64,000 nt of DNA from an uncultured Dehalococcoidia bacterium. Lineage in GTDB: Bacteria > Chloroflexota > Dehalococcoidia > Lucifugimonadales > CAJWER01. The DNA is taken from contig OY282442.1 in the NCBI GenBank assembly GCA_958296115.1, positions 902,001 through 966,000 of the forward strand. The letters run 5' to 3'. Shown here piece after piece: positions 23,784 to 31,523 of the stretch. Position numbers and translations under genes: made by a program. How positions within the stretch are numbered: position 1 is the first letter of the stretch; each line of letters starts with the position of its first letter. Below the pieces are notes generated by a model. The model ran no database searches and was not told where the DNA came from. It saw nothing but the letters and a program-made list of their open reading frames with translations.

Positions 23784-24575
23784 ATGAGAATCCAGGACGC
23801 CTTCGACATGCGCGGGCAAGCCGCCATAGTGACCGGCGGCGGCACGCACTTGGGCCGCGCGATGGCCGCGTCGCTCGCCGAGCTGGGCGCGTCGGTGGTG
23901 ATAGCGAGCAGGCGCGAGGACCTGTGCGCGCAGGTCGCGTCCGAGATGCGCCGGGACGGCCTCGACGTGACGGGCCGGGGCTGTAACGTGACCGTCGAGG
24001 AACAGGTTGATGATCTCGTCAGCTCCGTAGCCGACGCTCACGGCAAGCTCGACGTGATGGTGTGCAACGCCGGCGGAGGCGCCGCGCCGCCCACCCACGT
24101 GCCAGACGGGTCGGTGGATGAGTTCATCGCCACGCTCGAGCTAAACGTCAAGGGAACATACCTATGCGCGCAGGCAGCCGCGAGGGTCATGACCGCGCAG
24201 CGCTCGGGATCCATCATCACCATCGGCTCTATACACGGGTCGCTGACGACCGACAAGCGCTTCTACGAAGGGCTGGGCTTCAACCGGGGCGGGCCTGCGT
24301 ACCAGGCCTCCAAGGGCGCGGTCATCAACTTCACCCGCAACCTGGCGGGAGAGCTGGGCGAGTACGGCGTGCGCGCGAACTGCATCAGCCCAGGGCAGAT
24401 TCCAAGGCCCAACGCCAGCCCCGAGTTCGCGCGGCGGTGCGCCGACAACATCCCGCTGGACCGCGGCGGCGAGGCCGACGACCTCAAGGGTGCCGTGGCA
24501 CTGCTGGCCTCGCAGGCGGGCGCGTGGATAACAGGCCAGAACCTGATAGTGGATGGCGGGTGGACTATCTGGTAA
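23784..24575 (+). CDS. Short-chain dehydrogenase/reductase
   Basis: A 263-residue classical SDR. The NAD(P) motif TGGGTHLG is at 18-25, NAGGG marks the central strand, and the active site is Ser in IGSIHGS with Y-Q-A-S-K in the YxxxK position. It ends with the usual ITGQNLIVDGG motif. A ~12-residue insert with FYEGLGFNRGG precedes the catalytic Tyr, as seen in gluconate 5-dehydrogenase-like SDRs. The substrate is unknown but a sugar or sugar acid is plausible, given the Gfo/Idh genes that follow. Start ATG at 23784. Confidence 0.88.
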   Translation: MRIQDAFDMRGQAAIVTGGGTHLGRAMAASLAELGASVVIASRREDLCAQVASEMRRDGLDVTGRGCNVTVEEQVDDLVSSVADAHGKLDVMVCNAGGGAAPPTHVPDGSVDEFIATLELNVKGTYLCAQAAARVMTAQRSGSIITIGSIHGSLTTDKRFYEGLGFNRGGPAYQASKGAVINFTRNLAGELGEYGVRANCISPGQIPRPNASPEFARRCADNIPLDRGGEADDLKGAVALLASQAGAWITGQNLIVDGGWTIW

Positions 24576-24579
24576 CGCC

Positions 24580-25710
24580 TTATGCCGACGCCGTTTCCGG
24601 GGGGGCGGCGTAGGCTGCGTACATTTCGGCAACCCCGGCCCCGCTCGCGTCGTCCGCGTGGACATAGACGCGGTAGCGAAATGCGATGGACTCGCCGGCC
24701 GGCAGGTTGTAGCTGCCGTCGCTACCCTCGCCCAGGAACTCGGACAGACCGAATGGGTTGGCGGACATGAGGCCGTAGTCCCTAGCGTGCCAGTACGTGG
24801 GGTGGCCGAAGCTCGTGGGGCTTTCGAGGAACGCGACCCCCGCCGTCCTGCCGCCGACCGGGCCCGAGTAGTCGCACCACTCCGCGCGCTTGCCCCAAAC
24901 CTCCGCCTCGCCTACGCCGCCCCTGGAGTTCTCCAGTCGGCCCCCGCGATGCGCGTCCATCGAGGAGGCGACGCGGAGCGAGATGAACCCGCCCTCCTTC
25001 GTGTCCCCGAACAGCGCGTCCGAATTCACGGCGGTCAGCGTCAGCTCCAGGTCGAACAGCCTCCAGGGCGACGCGGCGTACACGACCACCTCGCGCCGCT
25101 CTCGCAGAACTGCCGCCGAGCCGTCGCGCGAGACCCAGTCGCCGAGCGCGGCGAACCGCCCGAACACCGGCCCCGACTCGACCGCCTCGAAGCTGCGATG
25201 GAGCGTTCGGCCGGACTCCGGGGCCTCGGCCCAGTTGTCCACGCCGCCCGCCTCGCCGTATGCGCTCCAGATGCCCTTGTGATGCGGATGGTCGGTAGTT
25301 TCGCCCGGAACGTTCGCCACCATCGGGAAGCCCCGTGTTACAGGAAGGCCATGAGGGCCGATAACCGGGTGGAAGTACGGGCGGAACCACTCCGGCCCGT
25401 AGTGGTAGCTGGTGAACAGGCTGCCGCCGACCCTCACGTCCAAGCGGCCGTCAAGCGGGTTGACGAGCTCGACCCCTCCCCCCGTATCCGCGCCGGGCTC
25501 AACCCGGTAGCGCCTGGCGTCTCCCGCTTCGAGCGGCCCCTCGATCCACGTTACGCGGCGTTTGCCGTCGAGCTGGCCCGTTCTACGCAGACCTGACGAC
25601 TCGTCCACCAGGGTAACCCCGCTATCGCCGTCGGGAAGGTCGAATGGCGCGGAGACGGGTCCGCCCGGGAATTCGGTCTTGCTCGTGACTCGAATCGAAG
25701 TGGTCGGCAA
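24580..25710 (-). CDS. PmoA-like (DUF6807) family protein
   Basis: A 376-residue protein that fits the DUF6807/PmoA family, whose members co-occur with Gfo/Idh oxidoreductases and sugar-catabolic genes. Visible hallmarks are YFHPV-x-GPHG, the HPHHKGIW motif with clustered His (around residue 150), and the late ARDYGLMSANPFG block. The His cluster suggests metal or substrate binding; no activity is established. The TTG at 25710 is chosen because GGAG lies 7 nt upstream and the Gfo/Idh gene stops at 25730, so the longer open frame would overlap it. Co-transcribed with that gene. Confidence 0.75.
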   Translation of the reverse strand: MPTTSIRVTSKTEFPGGPVSAPFDLPDGDSGVTLVDESSGLRRTGQLDGKRRVTWIEGPLEAGDARRYRVEPGADTGGGVELVNPLDGRLDVRVGGSLFTSYHYGPEWFRPYFHPVIGPHGLPVTRGFPMVANVPGETTDHPHHKGIWSAYGEAGGVDNWAEAPESGRTLHRSFEAVESGPVFGRFAALGDWVSRDGSAAVLRERREVVVYAASPWRLFDLELTLTAVNSDALFGDTKEGGFISLRVASSMDAHRGGRLENSRGGVGEAEVWGKRAEWCDYSGPVGGRTAGVAFLESPTSFGHPTYWHARDYGLMSANPFGLSEFLGEGSDGSYNLPAGESIAFRYRVYVHADDASGAGVAEMYAAYAAPPETASA

Positions 25711-25729
25711 TGCTTCGCTCCTATCCTGG

Positions 25730-26818
25730 CTACACCGCCAGCTTTGGCTCACGCCAGCGCTCGCCCTTCCGCCAGGGGCCGCGGTCGGCGCGGCGCATAT
25801 GCAGCGGACTCTCTCGCAGGGGCATCTCGATGCGCTTGCCGGCTTGGATGTGCGACTCCAAGATTGCGACCATGATTTCCACCCCGTGCCTCGCCGACTC
25901 CATGCCGCCGCTCGGCGGCTCGCCGGTATCGAGCGCCCGCGCCAGGTCGTCTATCAGGTTGACCGTTGGGCTGCTGGGCGCGAACTCCGGAAATGGGACC
26001 TCCTCGAAGCTGCGCGGGTCCCCCTTCCGCATGAAGAACCCCAGCGTGTCGTTGAACGTCCCGACCGCGCCGCGCTCGCAGTTGACCTGGTACTCGTATC
26101 GGCTCGTGTGCAACAGGTACGCCGTAACGCCGTTGTCGAACAGCATCACGCCGTCGCCGCCCGGGTCGTCGCTATAGACGTCCCCCTCGCGAACGGCGTC
26201 CGACGCCGGGGCGTGCCCCTGGACCCAGACAGCGTGAGGGTCGCCTATCAGGTACGTCAGCAGGTCCACCACGTGGCAGCCGTGGTCGAACAGCCCGGCC
26301 GAGTATGTCATGACCAAGTTTTGGACGGGGCCGAGCTCGCCGCTGTCTATGATCTCCTTCATCTTGCGGAAGCCGGGATGGTAGCGTCTTTGGGCTCCCA
26401 TGTTCAGGATGGCGCCGCTGCGGTTGCAGGCTTCGGCCATTGCGTTGGCCTCGCCCAGGGACGCGGCGAGCCCCTTCTCGCAGTAGATGGCCTTCACGCC
26501 AGCCTCGGCGAGGCCGATGACCACCTCCGCGTGGCGCTCGACGTGAGTGGCCACGCTCACGATGTCGGGATTTTGCCGCGCGACCATCTCCCTGAAGTCG
26601 GTGTACTGCCTCGCGCTGGGAACGCCGTACTTCTCGCCGAACGCATCCATCAGGTCCTCGCGGAAATCGGAGCAGGCCACCAGGTCTGTCCTCTCCGACT
26701 CGTAGAACCCGCCGCCGTGCGAGTACGGCGGGTAGAAGCCCGGCGCGCCTATGACCTCGTTGTCTATGAACCCGCCCATCCGTCCGCACCCGACAACAGC
26801 CGCCTTGTAGGTCTTCAT
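25730..26818 (-). CDS. Gfo/Idh/MocA family oxidoreductase
   Basis: A 362-residue NAD(P)-dependent oxidoreductase. The Rossmann motif is VVGCGRMGG (8-16), the conserved EKG-type loop reads IYCEKGLAASLGEAN (around 105-119), and the C-terminal alpha/beta domain has the HGCHVVDLL motif with the catalytic His. The family oxidises or epimerises sugars and inositols. The partner PmoA-like gene starts 20 nt downstream. Three further Gfo/Idh genes lie in this window, at 30470, 31524 and 57975; this one and the one at 57975 share the start pattern GRMG-x-x-x-D-x-EV. Confidence 0.9.
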   Translation of the reverse strand: MKTYKAAVVGCGRMGGFIDNEVIGAPGFYPPYSHGGGFYESERTDLVACSDFREDLMDAFGEKYGVPSARQYTDFREMVARQNPDIVSVATHVERHAEVVIGLAEAGVKAIYCEKGLAASLGEANAMAEACNRSGAILNMGAQRRYHPGFRKMKEIIDSGELGPVQNLVMTYSAGLFDHGCHVVDLLTYLIGDPHAVWVQGHAPASDAVREGDVYSDDPGGDGVMLFDNGVTAYLLHTSRYEYQVNCERGAVGTFNDTLGFFMRKGDPRSFEEVPFPEFAPSSPTVNLIDDLARALDTGEPPSGGMESARHGVEIMVAILESHIQAGKRIEMPLRESPLHMRRADRGPWRKGERWREPKLAV

Positions 26819-26861
26819 AGCAGGTCCTCCGATTGGCCCCGTCCTAGCCGTATATCTGCGC

Positions 26862-27851
26862 TTACTGCGCGCTCTCGGCGACCAGCGCCACGTCCGCGTC
26901 GACCATGATCTTCACCAGCTCCTCGAACGATACCTTGGGCTCCCATCCGAGCCTCTGCTTGGCCTTGGTGGAGTCGGCGACCAGGTAGTTGACCTCGTTC
27001 GGCCTGGTGTACCGTTCGTCGAACTCGACGTACTCCCGCCAGTCCAAGCCGGCGTAGCTGAAGGCTGCCTCCAAGAACTCATTCACCGAATGCGTAACCC
27101 CTGTGCCGACCACGTAATCGTCGGGCTGGTCTTGCTGGAGCATCATCCACATCGCCTCGACGTAGTCCGGGGCGTATCCCCAGTCCCGCTTTGCGTCCAG
27201 GTTGCCGAGGTACAGCCTGTCCTGGCTCCCCGCCAGTATCCTGGCCAGCGCCATGGTGATCTTCCGCGTAACGAATGTATCGCCGCGGCGCGGGGACTCG
27301 TGGTTGAAGAGGATGCCGTTGCAGGCAAACATCCCGTAGGCGTCCCTGTAACCCGCGGTCATCCAGTAGGCGTACGCCTTGGCGCAGGCGTAGGGACTCC
27401 TCGGCTGCAGGGGCGTACTCTCGTTCTGCGGCGGAGGCGCGTTCCCGAACATCTCCGAGCTGGACGCCTGGTAGAAGCGGGTGTCTATGCCGCTGTGCCG
27501 GATAGCTTCCAGCACACGGGTGGCCCCCAGCCCGGTCACGTCCCCAGTGTACTCGGCCTCCTCGAAGCTGACGCGGACGTGCGACTGGCCGCCGAGATGA
27601 TAGACCTCGGCGGGCCGCAGGTCCTGCAGAAGGCTAGGGAGGATGTCCGTGCTGGTCAGGTCGGAGTGGTGTAGGAACAGCCTTGCGTCCGGCTCGTGCG
27701 GCTCCCTATATATGTGGTCTATCCTCGACGTGTTCACCGTGCTGGAGCGGCGTATGAGGCCATGCACCTCGTAGCCCTTGTCCAGCAGCAGCTCCGCCAA
27801 GTATGACCCGTCCTGCCCAGTGATCCCCGTTATCAGGGCCCGCGTCGTCAT
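26862..27851 (-). CDS. gmd: GDP-mannose 4,6-dehydratase
   Basis: A 329-residue extended SDR. The NADP motif is [10 protein letters not shown] (residues 8-17), followed by the RRSS motif, NLGG-like [12 protein letters not shown], the SSSEMFGN motif, and [12 protein letters not shown] with the catalytic Tyr-x-x-x-Lys. These are diagnostic for GMD, which makes GDP-4-keto-6-deoxymannose for deoxysugar (fucose, rhamnose) synthesis. The ATG at 27851 has AGGAG about 9 nt upstream, better than the more upstream ATG. A -10 TATAAT lies at 27892-27887. No fucose synthase is adjacent. Confidence 0.93.
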   Translation of the reverse strand: MTTRALITGITGQDGSYLAELLLDKGYEVHGLIRRSSTVNTSRIDHIYREPHEPDARLFLHHSDLTSTDILPSLLQDLRPAEVYHLGGQSHVRVSFEEAEYTGDVTGLGATRVLEAIRHSGIDTRFYQASSSEMFGNAPPPQNESTPLQPRSPYACAKAYAYWMTAGYRDAYGMFACNGILFNHESPRRGDTFVTRKITMALARILAGSQDRLYLGNLDAKRDWGYAPDYVEAMWMMLQQDQPDDYVVGTGVTHSVNEFLEAAFSYAGLDWREYVEFDERYTRPNEVNYLVADSTKAKQRLGWEPKVSFEELVKIMVDADVALVAESAQ

Positions 27852-27886
27852 CTTGCCTGCTCCTGTACGCATGTCTGCCAGCGGCT

Positions 27887-27892
27887 ATTATA
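27887..27892 (-). promoter_or_regulatory. -10 box for gmd
   Basis: TATAAT on the minus strand about 36 nt upstream of the gmd ATG. The -35 position (GCGTGT at 17 bp) is poor. Confidence 0.4.
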
Positions 27893-27954
27893 CAGCCCAT
27901 GAGCCTCTCACACGCCATCTACCTGAACGAGTTCAGTGTTCCCCCGCCTTATCT

Positions 27955-27975
27955 CCTCTCCCGTCGAGGGAGAGG
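27955..27975. repeat. Short palindrome of the CTCTCCC family
   Basis: CCTCTCCC-gtc-GAGGGAGAGG; related to the core hairpin of the repeats at 8926, 21276 and 40862 but with a different loop. Confidence 0.5.
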
Positions 27976-28012
27976 GCTACGGTGAGAGCGCCCTCTTGCC
28001 CCAAAAAGGACC

Positions 28013-28029
28013 GCAGGCGTCCCGCCTGC
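28013..28029. repeat. 17-bp palindromic repeat, copy 1
   Basis: GCAGGCGTCCCGCCTGC; an identical copy is at 28754-28770. Both are preceded by a purine-rich AAGGA-C/G-CG stretch and followed by a C-rich CTCCCC stretch, so the repeated unit extends a little beyond the palindrome. Confidence 0.6.
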
Positions 28030-28112
28030 ACTCCCCCTCCCTCCTCACCACTCACTACTCTACCCTTACCACTATCCCCAAGAATTGCCCCCAAATTGCC
28101 CCATAGCGCCCC

Positions 28113-28142
28113 TTGACACCGCGAGAACAGCCGTGCTATTCT
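28113..28142 (+). promoter_or_regulatory. Strong promoter for possible ncRNA
   Basis: TTGACA (28113-28118), an 18-bp spacer, and extended -10 TGC-TATTCT (TATTCT 28137-28142). No protein-coding ORF follows on this strand for over 1 kb, so it points to an untranslated RNA beginning near 28149. Confidence 0.6.
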
Positions 28143-28148
28143 GATAAA

Positions 28149-28580
28149 CGGCTCGAAGGGGCGTACTCCAAACGGGCGCAGATTGACCTCTGCCTTCGGC
28201 ATCATACCGTCGCTGATGTTGGGACGGGACCACCCGCGGTATGGGAAGGTCGGTCTGTGTTTCGGCGCCCCGCCAGGACGACGCAGTGCCAAATGCGTCT
28301 CCCCCGTTCCAGGTGCGGACTCTCGGTAACACGGGAGGACCGTAGCCAGCGCAGCCCGACGCCTTGGCGGGTGGAAGGTCCAAGCGCGAAACGCAGGCGG
28401 TCCCGCAAGGGCCCGTCAGCCGTCCGGGAAAGTTAGAGGAGGGGCTGCACCCCCAGTGTCGGCGGGCGATCGACGTCGGCATCCTCGAAGCAAGTACCGG
28501 AGTCACTGCCTTGCAAGGCAAACTCATCTCCCGCGAGAGCGGGGGAACCAGGAGTAGATAGGGCGCGGGTCGCAAGACCC
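28149..28580 (+). ncRNA. Possible structured non-coding RNA, class unknown
   Basis: Sequence after the strong promoter at 28113 is rich in short GC hairpins: GGGG-ctgca-CCCC (28440-28453), GCCTTGCAAGGC (28508-28519), CCCGC-gaga-GCGGG (about 28530-28543), and CGGGTC-gcaa-GACCCG (28565-28581). It does not contain the RNase P signature GAGGAAAGTCC, tmRNA or SRP hallmarks, or a group II intron domain V. An OMEGA/HEARO-type RNA is one possibility, but no IscB or other transposon protein is nearby. Boundaries are guesses. Confidence 0.35.
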
Positions 28581-28753
28581 GCCAAGTTCCCTCTCCCTCA
28601 TGGGGGAAAGGGCCAGGGTGAGGGCTAATGCCCCGCCCTGCGTCCCCTCCCCCTTGAGGTGAGAGGGTGAATCAGGCGCAGAAGCGGCCAGAACCCGCCA
28701 GAGCGCCAACAGAAGGAGCCGGACAGAGACAAGACGACATAGGCGCAAGGAGC

Positions 28754-28770
28754 GCAGGCGTCCCGCCTGC
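28754..28770. repeat. 17-bp palindromic repeat, copy 2
   Basis: Identical to 28013-28029 (GCAGGCGTCCCGCCTGC), same orientation, with similar flanks. Confidence 0.6.
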
Positions 28771-28891
28771 CACCTCCCCACCCCCTTCACAGTAGAGGGC
28801 CAGGGCGAGGATAATTCAGCGCGCCCATCCCCTCTTCCAATCCTGAGAATCCCGCGAATCCTGATTCAGACCCCTGCCGGGCGGCCTGGAC

Positions 28892-28905
28892 GGGGGGGGG
28901 GGGGG
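28892..28905 (+). repeat. Poly-G tract (14 G)
   Basis: A run of 14 G in intergenic DNA. Such tracts are slippage-prone in replication and hard to sequence, so the exact length is uncertain. Confidence 0.8.
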
Positions 28906-29242
28906 ATTTAGATGCGATTGCCCTGACCTAAGCAGTAAGCAGGATAGACGCGCTCGGCATCTTGTGCTACTCTATTACCTGATACACCTCCTCGACACTC
29001 CTCTCATGGGCGGTTGCAACGGACTCGGGTATCCGGGTAGAGTGTCCCAACCGCGTTAGCCGACTCCACCCGCGGCGTTCGCTCCCGTCCAACAAGTAAC
29101 ACAGGGGCGAACGGGTTTCAACGCAGGATAGCCAGGCTCGAAACGGCGCGCCGCCTTCCCCAATCGAGGACCTGGAACTAGGCCATGTCTATGAACCCTA
29201 TATTTCCCAACTCGACACCCCAATTCTGAAGGGAGAAGACCA

Positions 29243-30451
29243 CTGCGAGACTCAACATCGTACAGACGGCGTCGCTCGCGCCAGACCGACGAGGAGCGCA
29301 ACGCCGCCGCGGCCGAGCAGAACGGCAACGCCACCGCGACCGGCGTCCTATCCAAGACCAACGACGGCTACGGGTTCCTGAAGAGCTCCAACGGGCGCCG
29401 CTCCAAGACCGGCGACGTCTATGTCTCCCAGTCCCAGATCAGGCGGTTCGCCCTCCGCCACGGCGACGAGGTGGCCGGCCACGTCCGCCTTCCGAAGGAA
29501 GGCGAGAGATACCTCAGCCTGGTCCGTGTCGATGAGGTGAACGGGGTGGAGCCTGACCAGGCCAGGGAGCGCCCCCACTTCGAGAACCTGACCCCCATCT
29601 TCCCCACTCAAAGGATGTCCCTCGAAACCGTCCGCGGGCAGTTCGCCACCAGGCTCATAGACCTCATCTCCCCAGTGGGCCGCGGTCAGCGCGGCATGAT
29701 AGTCTCGCCCCCAAAGGCGGGCAAGACCACGATACTGAAGCAGATAGCCAACGGTATCGCCGCCAACGAACCCGAAGCACAGCTCCTCGTAGCGCTGATA
29801 GGCGAGCGCCCAGAGGAGGTTACCGACATGACGCGCTCGGTGCAGGGCGAGGTGTACAGCTCCACCTTCGACGAGCCGGTTGAGGACCACTGCCGAGTCG
29901 CCGAGCTCGTCCTCGAGAGGGCCAAGCGCATGGTGGAGACCGGGCAGCACGTCGTGGTCCTTCTCGACAGCCTCACCCGCCTAACCCGCGCCTACAACAT
30001 CGCAATGCCGACCAGCGGGCGGACGCTCTCCGGCGGCATAGACCCGGTCGCCCTATACCCGCCAAAGCGCTTCTTCGGCGCCGCGCGGAACACCGAGGAC
30101 GCGGGCAGCCTCACCATCCTCGCCGCGTGCCTGGTGGACACAGGAAGCCGGATGGACGACGTGATCTACGAGGAGTTCAAGGGCACGGGCAACATGGAGG
30201 TCCACCTGGACCGCAAGCTCGCCGAGCGGAGGGTCTTCCCGGCGATAGACATCCCCCGTAGCAGCACCAGGCGCGAGGAGCTGCTCCTCGACGAGGAGAC
30301 CCTCCGCCAGGTATGGCTCCTCCGGCGCATGGTCAGCATGATATCCTCGGACTCCATAGGCTCATCCGACGCCACCGAGAAGGTGCTCGAACGCCTCCGC
30401 AAGTCCAGAAACAACACGGAGTTCCTAGCAAACCTGCAGCGAGACGTATAG
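29243..30451 (+). CDS. rho: Transcription termination factor Rho
   Basis: A 402-residue Rho helicase. After a basic, Arg-rich N-terminus (about 1-30) comes the cold-shock-like RNA-binding domain (GVLSKTNDGYGFLK...YVSQSQIRRF, about 38-75), then the RecA-type ATPase with Walker A PPKAGKTT (about 156-163), LVALIGERPEEV, and LLDSLTRLTRAYN. The usual N-terminal Rho_N helical domain is short or missing. No ATG, GTG or TTG lies in frame between the preceding stop (about 29199) and the RNA-binding domain; a CTG at 29243 with SD AGGGAGAAG just upstream is the likely start. A GTG at 29471 would remove most of the RNA-binding domain and is rejected. Confidence 0.93.
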   Translation: MRDSTSYRRRRSRQTDEERNAAAAEQNGNATATGVLSKTNDGYGFLKSSNGRRSKTGDVYVSQSQIRRFALRHGDEVAGHVRLPKEGERYLSLVRVDEVNGVEPDQARERPHFENLTPIFPTQRMSLETVRGQFATRLIDLISPVGRGQRGMIVSPPKAGKTTILKQIANGIAANEPEAQLLVALIGERPEEVTDMTRSVQGEVYSSTFDEPVEDHCRVAELVLERAKRMVETGQHVVVLLDSLTRLTRAYNIAMPTSGRTLSGGIDPVALYPPKRFFGAARNTEDAGSLTILAACLVDTGSRMDDVIYEEFKGTGNMEVHLDRKLAERRVFPAIDIPRSSTRREELLLDEETLRQVWLLRRMVSMISSDSIGSSDATEKVLERLRKSRNNTEFLANLQRDV

Positions 30452-30469
30452 CCACTCCCCCCCAGCAAC

Positions 30470-31420
30470 CTACCCTGTATCCCCTTCTAGGCGGGCCACG
30501 AGATCCGATGTCCTCACTACGTCGCGGATGTCGTTTATGGGGATGCGGCCCTGTCTGATGGACTCGGCGACGTGGCGATGCATCTCGAGGGTTCCGTCGT
30601 ATGCGTGGCCGTCGCCCGCGTCCGCGCTGTCCAGGTCCGCGCCGGGAACCACCCTGGCGTCCCGCCCGCTCTCCAGTATCTCGATCTGGTCCGGAATCCG
30701 CATGTAGCATCCGACGCCTATGCCGTGAAGCTCGGCCCTGAGCGTGCGCCCGCCGGACGACCTGTTCGCCAGTATCACGCCGACGGCTCCGTTGTCGAAC
30801 CGCATGAGCGCGTTATAGTCGTTGGGCCAGTCCGAGCCGCGCGTATCCTGGAACGCCGTCGAGTCGGAAGCCTCGCCGCCGGTCATCCAGCGAATCAGGT
30901 CCACCGCGTGGCAAATATCGTTCCACATGGTCGTCCGCGGCGGCTTGGGAGTGCCCAGCATGTCCTTGTGGAACTCTCCGACGGCGAGCGTAGGGCCGCC
31001 CTTCTCCGCAACCAAGCGCATCGCCTCGCGCGTTACGGCGGCAAAGCGTCGCTGGTATCCGACGGCGCAGACGACGCCGTTGGCCTCGGCCGCATGTAGA
31101 AGCTGGCGCGACTCGTCGGGGCTTGCGCCGGCGGGCTTCTCGATGAAGACGTGCTTACCCGCGTTCATGCAGTCAATGGCTACGGCCGCCATGAACTCCT
31201 CGCCCATTATTACGTACACGATGTCCGGATCGACCGCCTCGACCATCTCGCGGTAGTCGCCGAACGCCCTCGGTATCCCGTACTCGTCCACGACCTGCCC
31301 CATGAGCCGCTCGTCGAGCTCCGCCACGCCCTCAATGCTGGCGTCGTCGATCCGGCTCACCGTCGGATAGTGCGCCGAGCGCGCCCGTCTTCCCGCGCCT
31401 ATGAACGCTGTCTTCAACAT
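30470..31420 (-). CDS. Gfo/Idh/MocA family oxidoreductase
   Basis: A 316-residue member with Rossmann motif FIGAGRRAR (5-13), the VFIEKPAGASPDESR loop carrying the conserved EKP, and the NDICHAVDLIRW motif with the catalytic His. The start ATG at 31420 has the SD GGGAGGAG 8 nt upstream; the longer open frame upstream runs over the divergent gene and is not used. It is divergent from another Gfo/Idh gene (31524), with about 100 bp between starts. Substrate unknown; cyclitols or sugar derivatives are usual. Confidence 0.88.
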   Translation of the reverse strand: MLKTAFIGAGRRARSAHYPTVSRIDDASIEGVAELDERLMGQVVDEYGIPRAFGDYREMVEAVDPDIVYVIMGEEFMAAVAIDCMNAGKHVFIEKPAGASPDESRQLLHAAEANGVVCAVGYQRRFAAVTREAMRLVAEKGGPTLAVGEFHKDMLGTPKPPRTTMWNDICHAVDLIRWMTGGEASDSTAFQDTRGSDWPNDYNALMRFDNGAVGVILANRSSGGRTLRAELHGIGVGCYMRIPDQIEILESGRDARVVPGADLDSADAGDGHAYDGTLEMHRHVAESIRQGRIPINDIRDVVRTSDLVARLEGDTG

Positions 31421-31523
31421 GGGATTGCTCCTCCCGGCAGGATTCTTGCGTTGACGCTCGTTGCCCGCCTTCGGGCTGGATGTTATCGTAGGGCCTCGGA
31501 CAGAACAACTGGCAGGTGCGTTG

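Larger units (their letters stand above)
27893..29242. other. 1.35-kb intergenic region, repeat-rich
   Basis: No convincing protein gene on either strand. Contents from left to right: a CTCTCCC palindrome (27955-27975), a 17-bp palindrome (28013-28029), a strong promoter (28113-28142) with a possible structured RNA to about 28580, further CTCTCCC/GGGAGAG-type sequence (about 28590-28670), a second copy of the 17-bp palindrome (28754-28770), and a run of 14 G (28892-28905). From 28906 to 29242 only the rho leader is expected; no promoter there is convincing. Open frames of 80-170 codons here are antisense or repeat-derived. Confidence 0.6.

Noticed and set aside
28072-28575. 167-codon minus-strand frame in the intergenic region
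   Set aside because: No domain, no SD, and it lies antisense to the promoter-driven hairpin-rich stretch; it looks like an open frame forced by an RNA gene or repeat.
28149-28580. RNase P RNA, tmRNA, SRP RNA or ydaO-type riboswitch
   Set aside because: The core signatures are missing (GAGGAAAGTCC for RNase P; tRNA-like end for tmRNA; second ydaO conserved block). Only a short GAGCGGGGGAACCA resembles ydaO.
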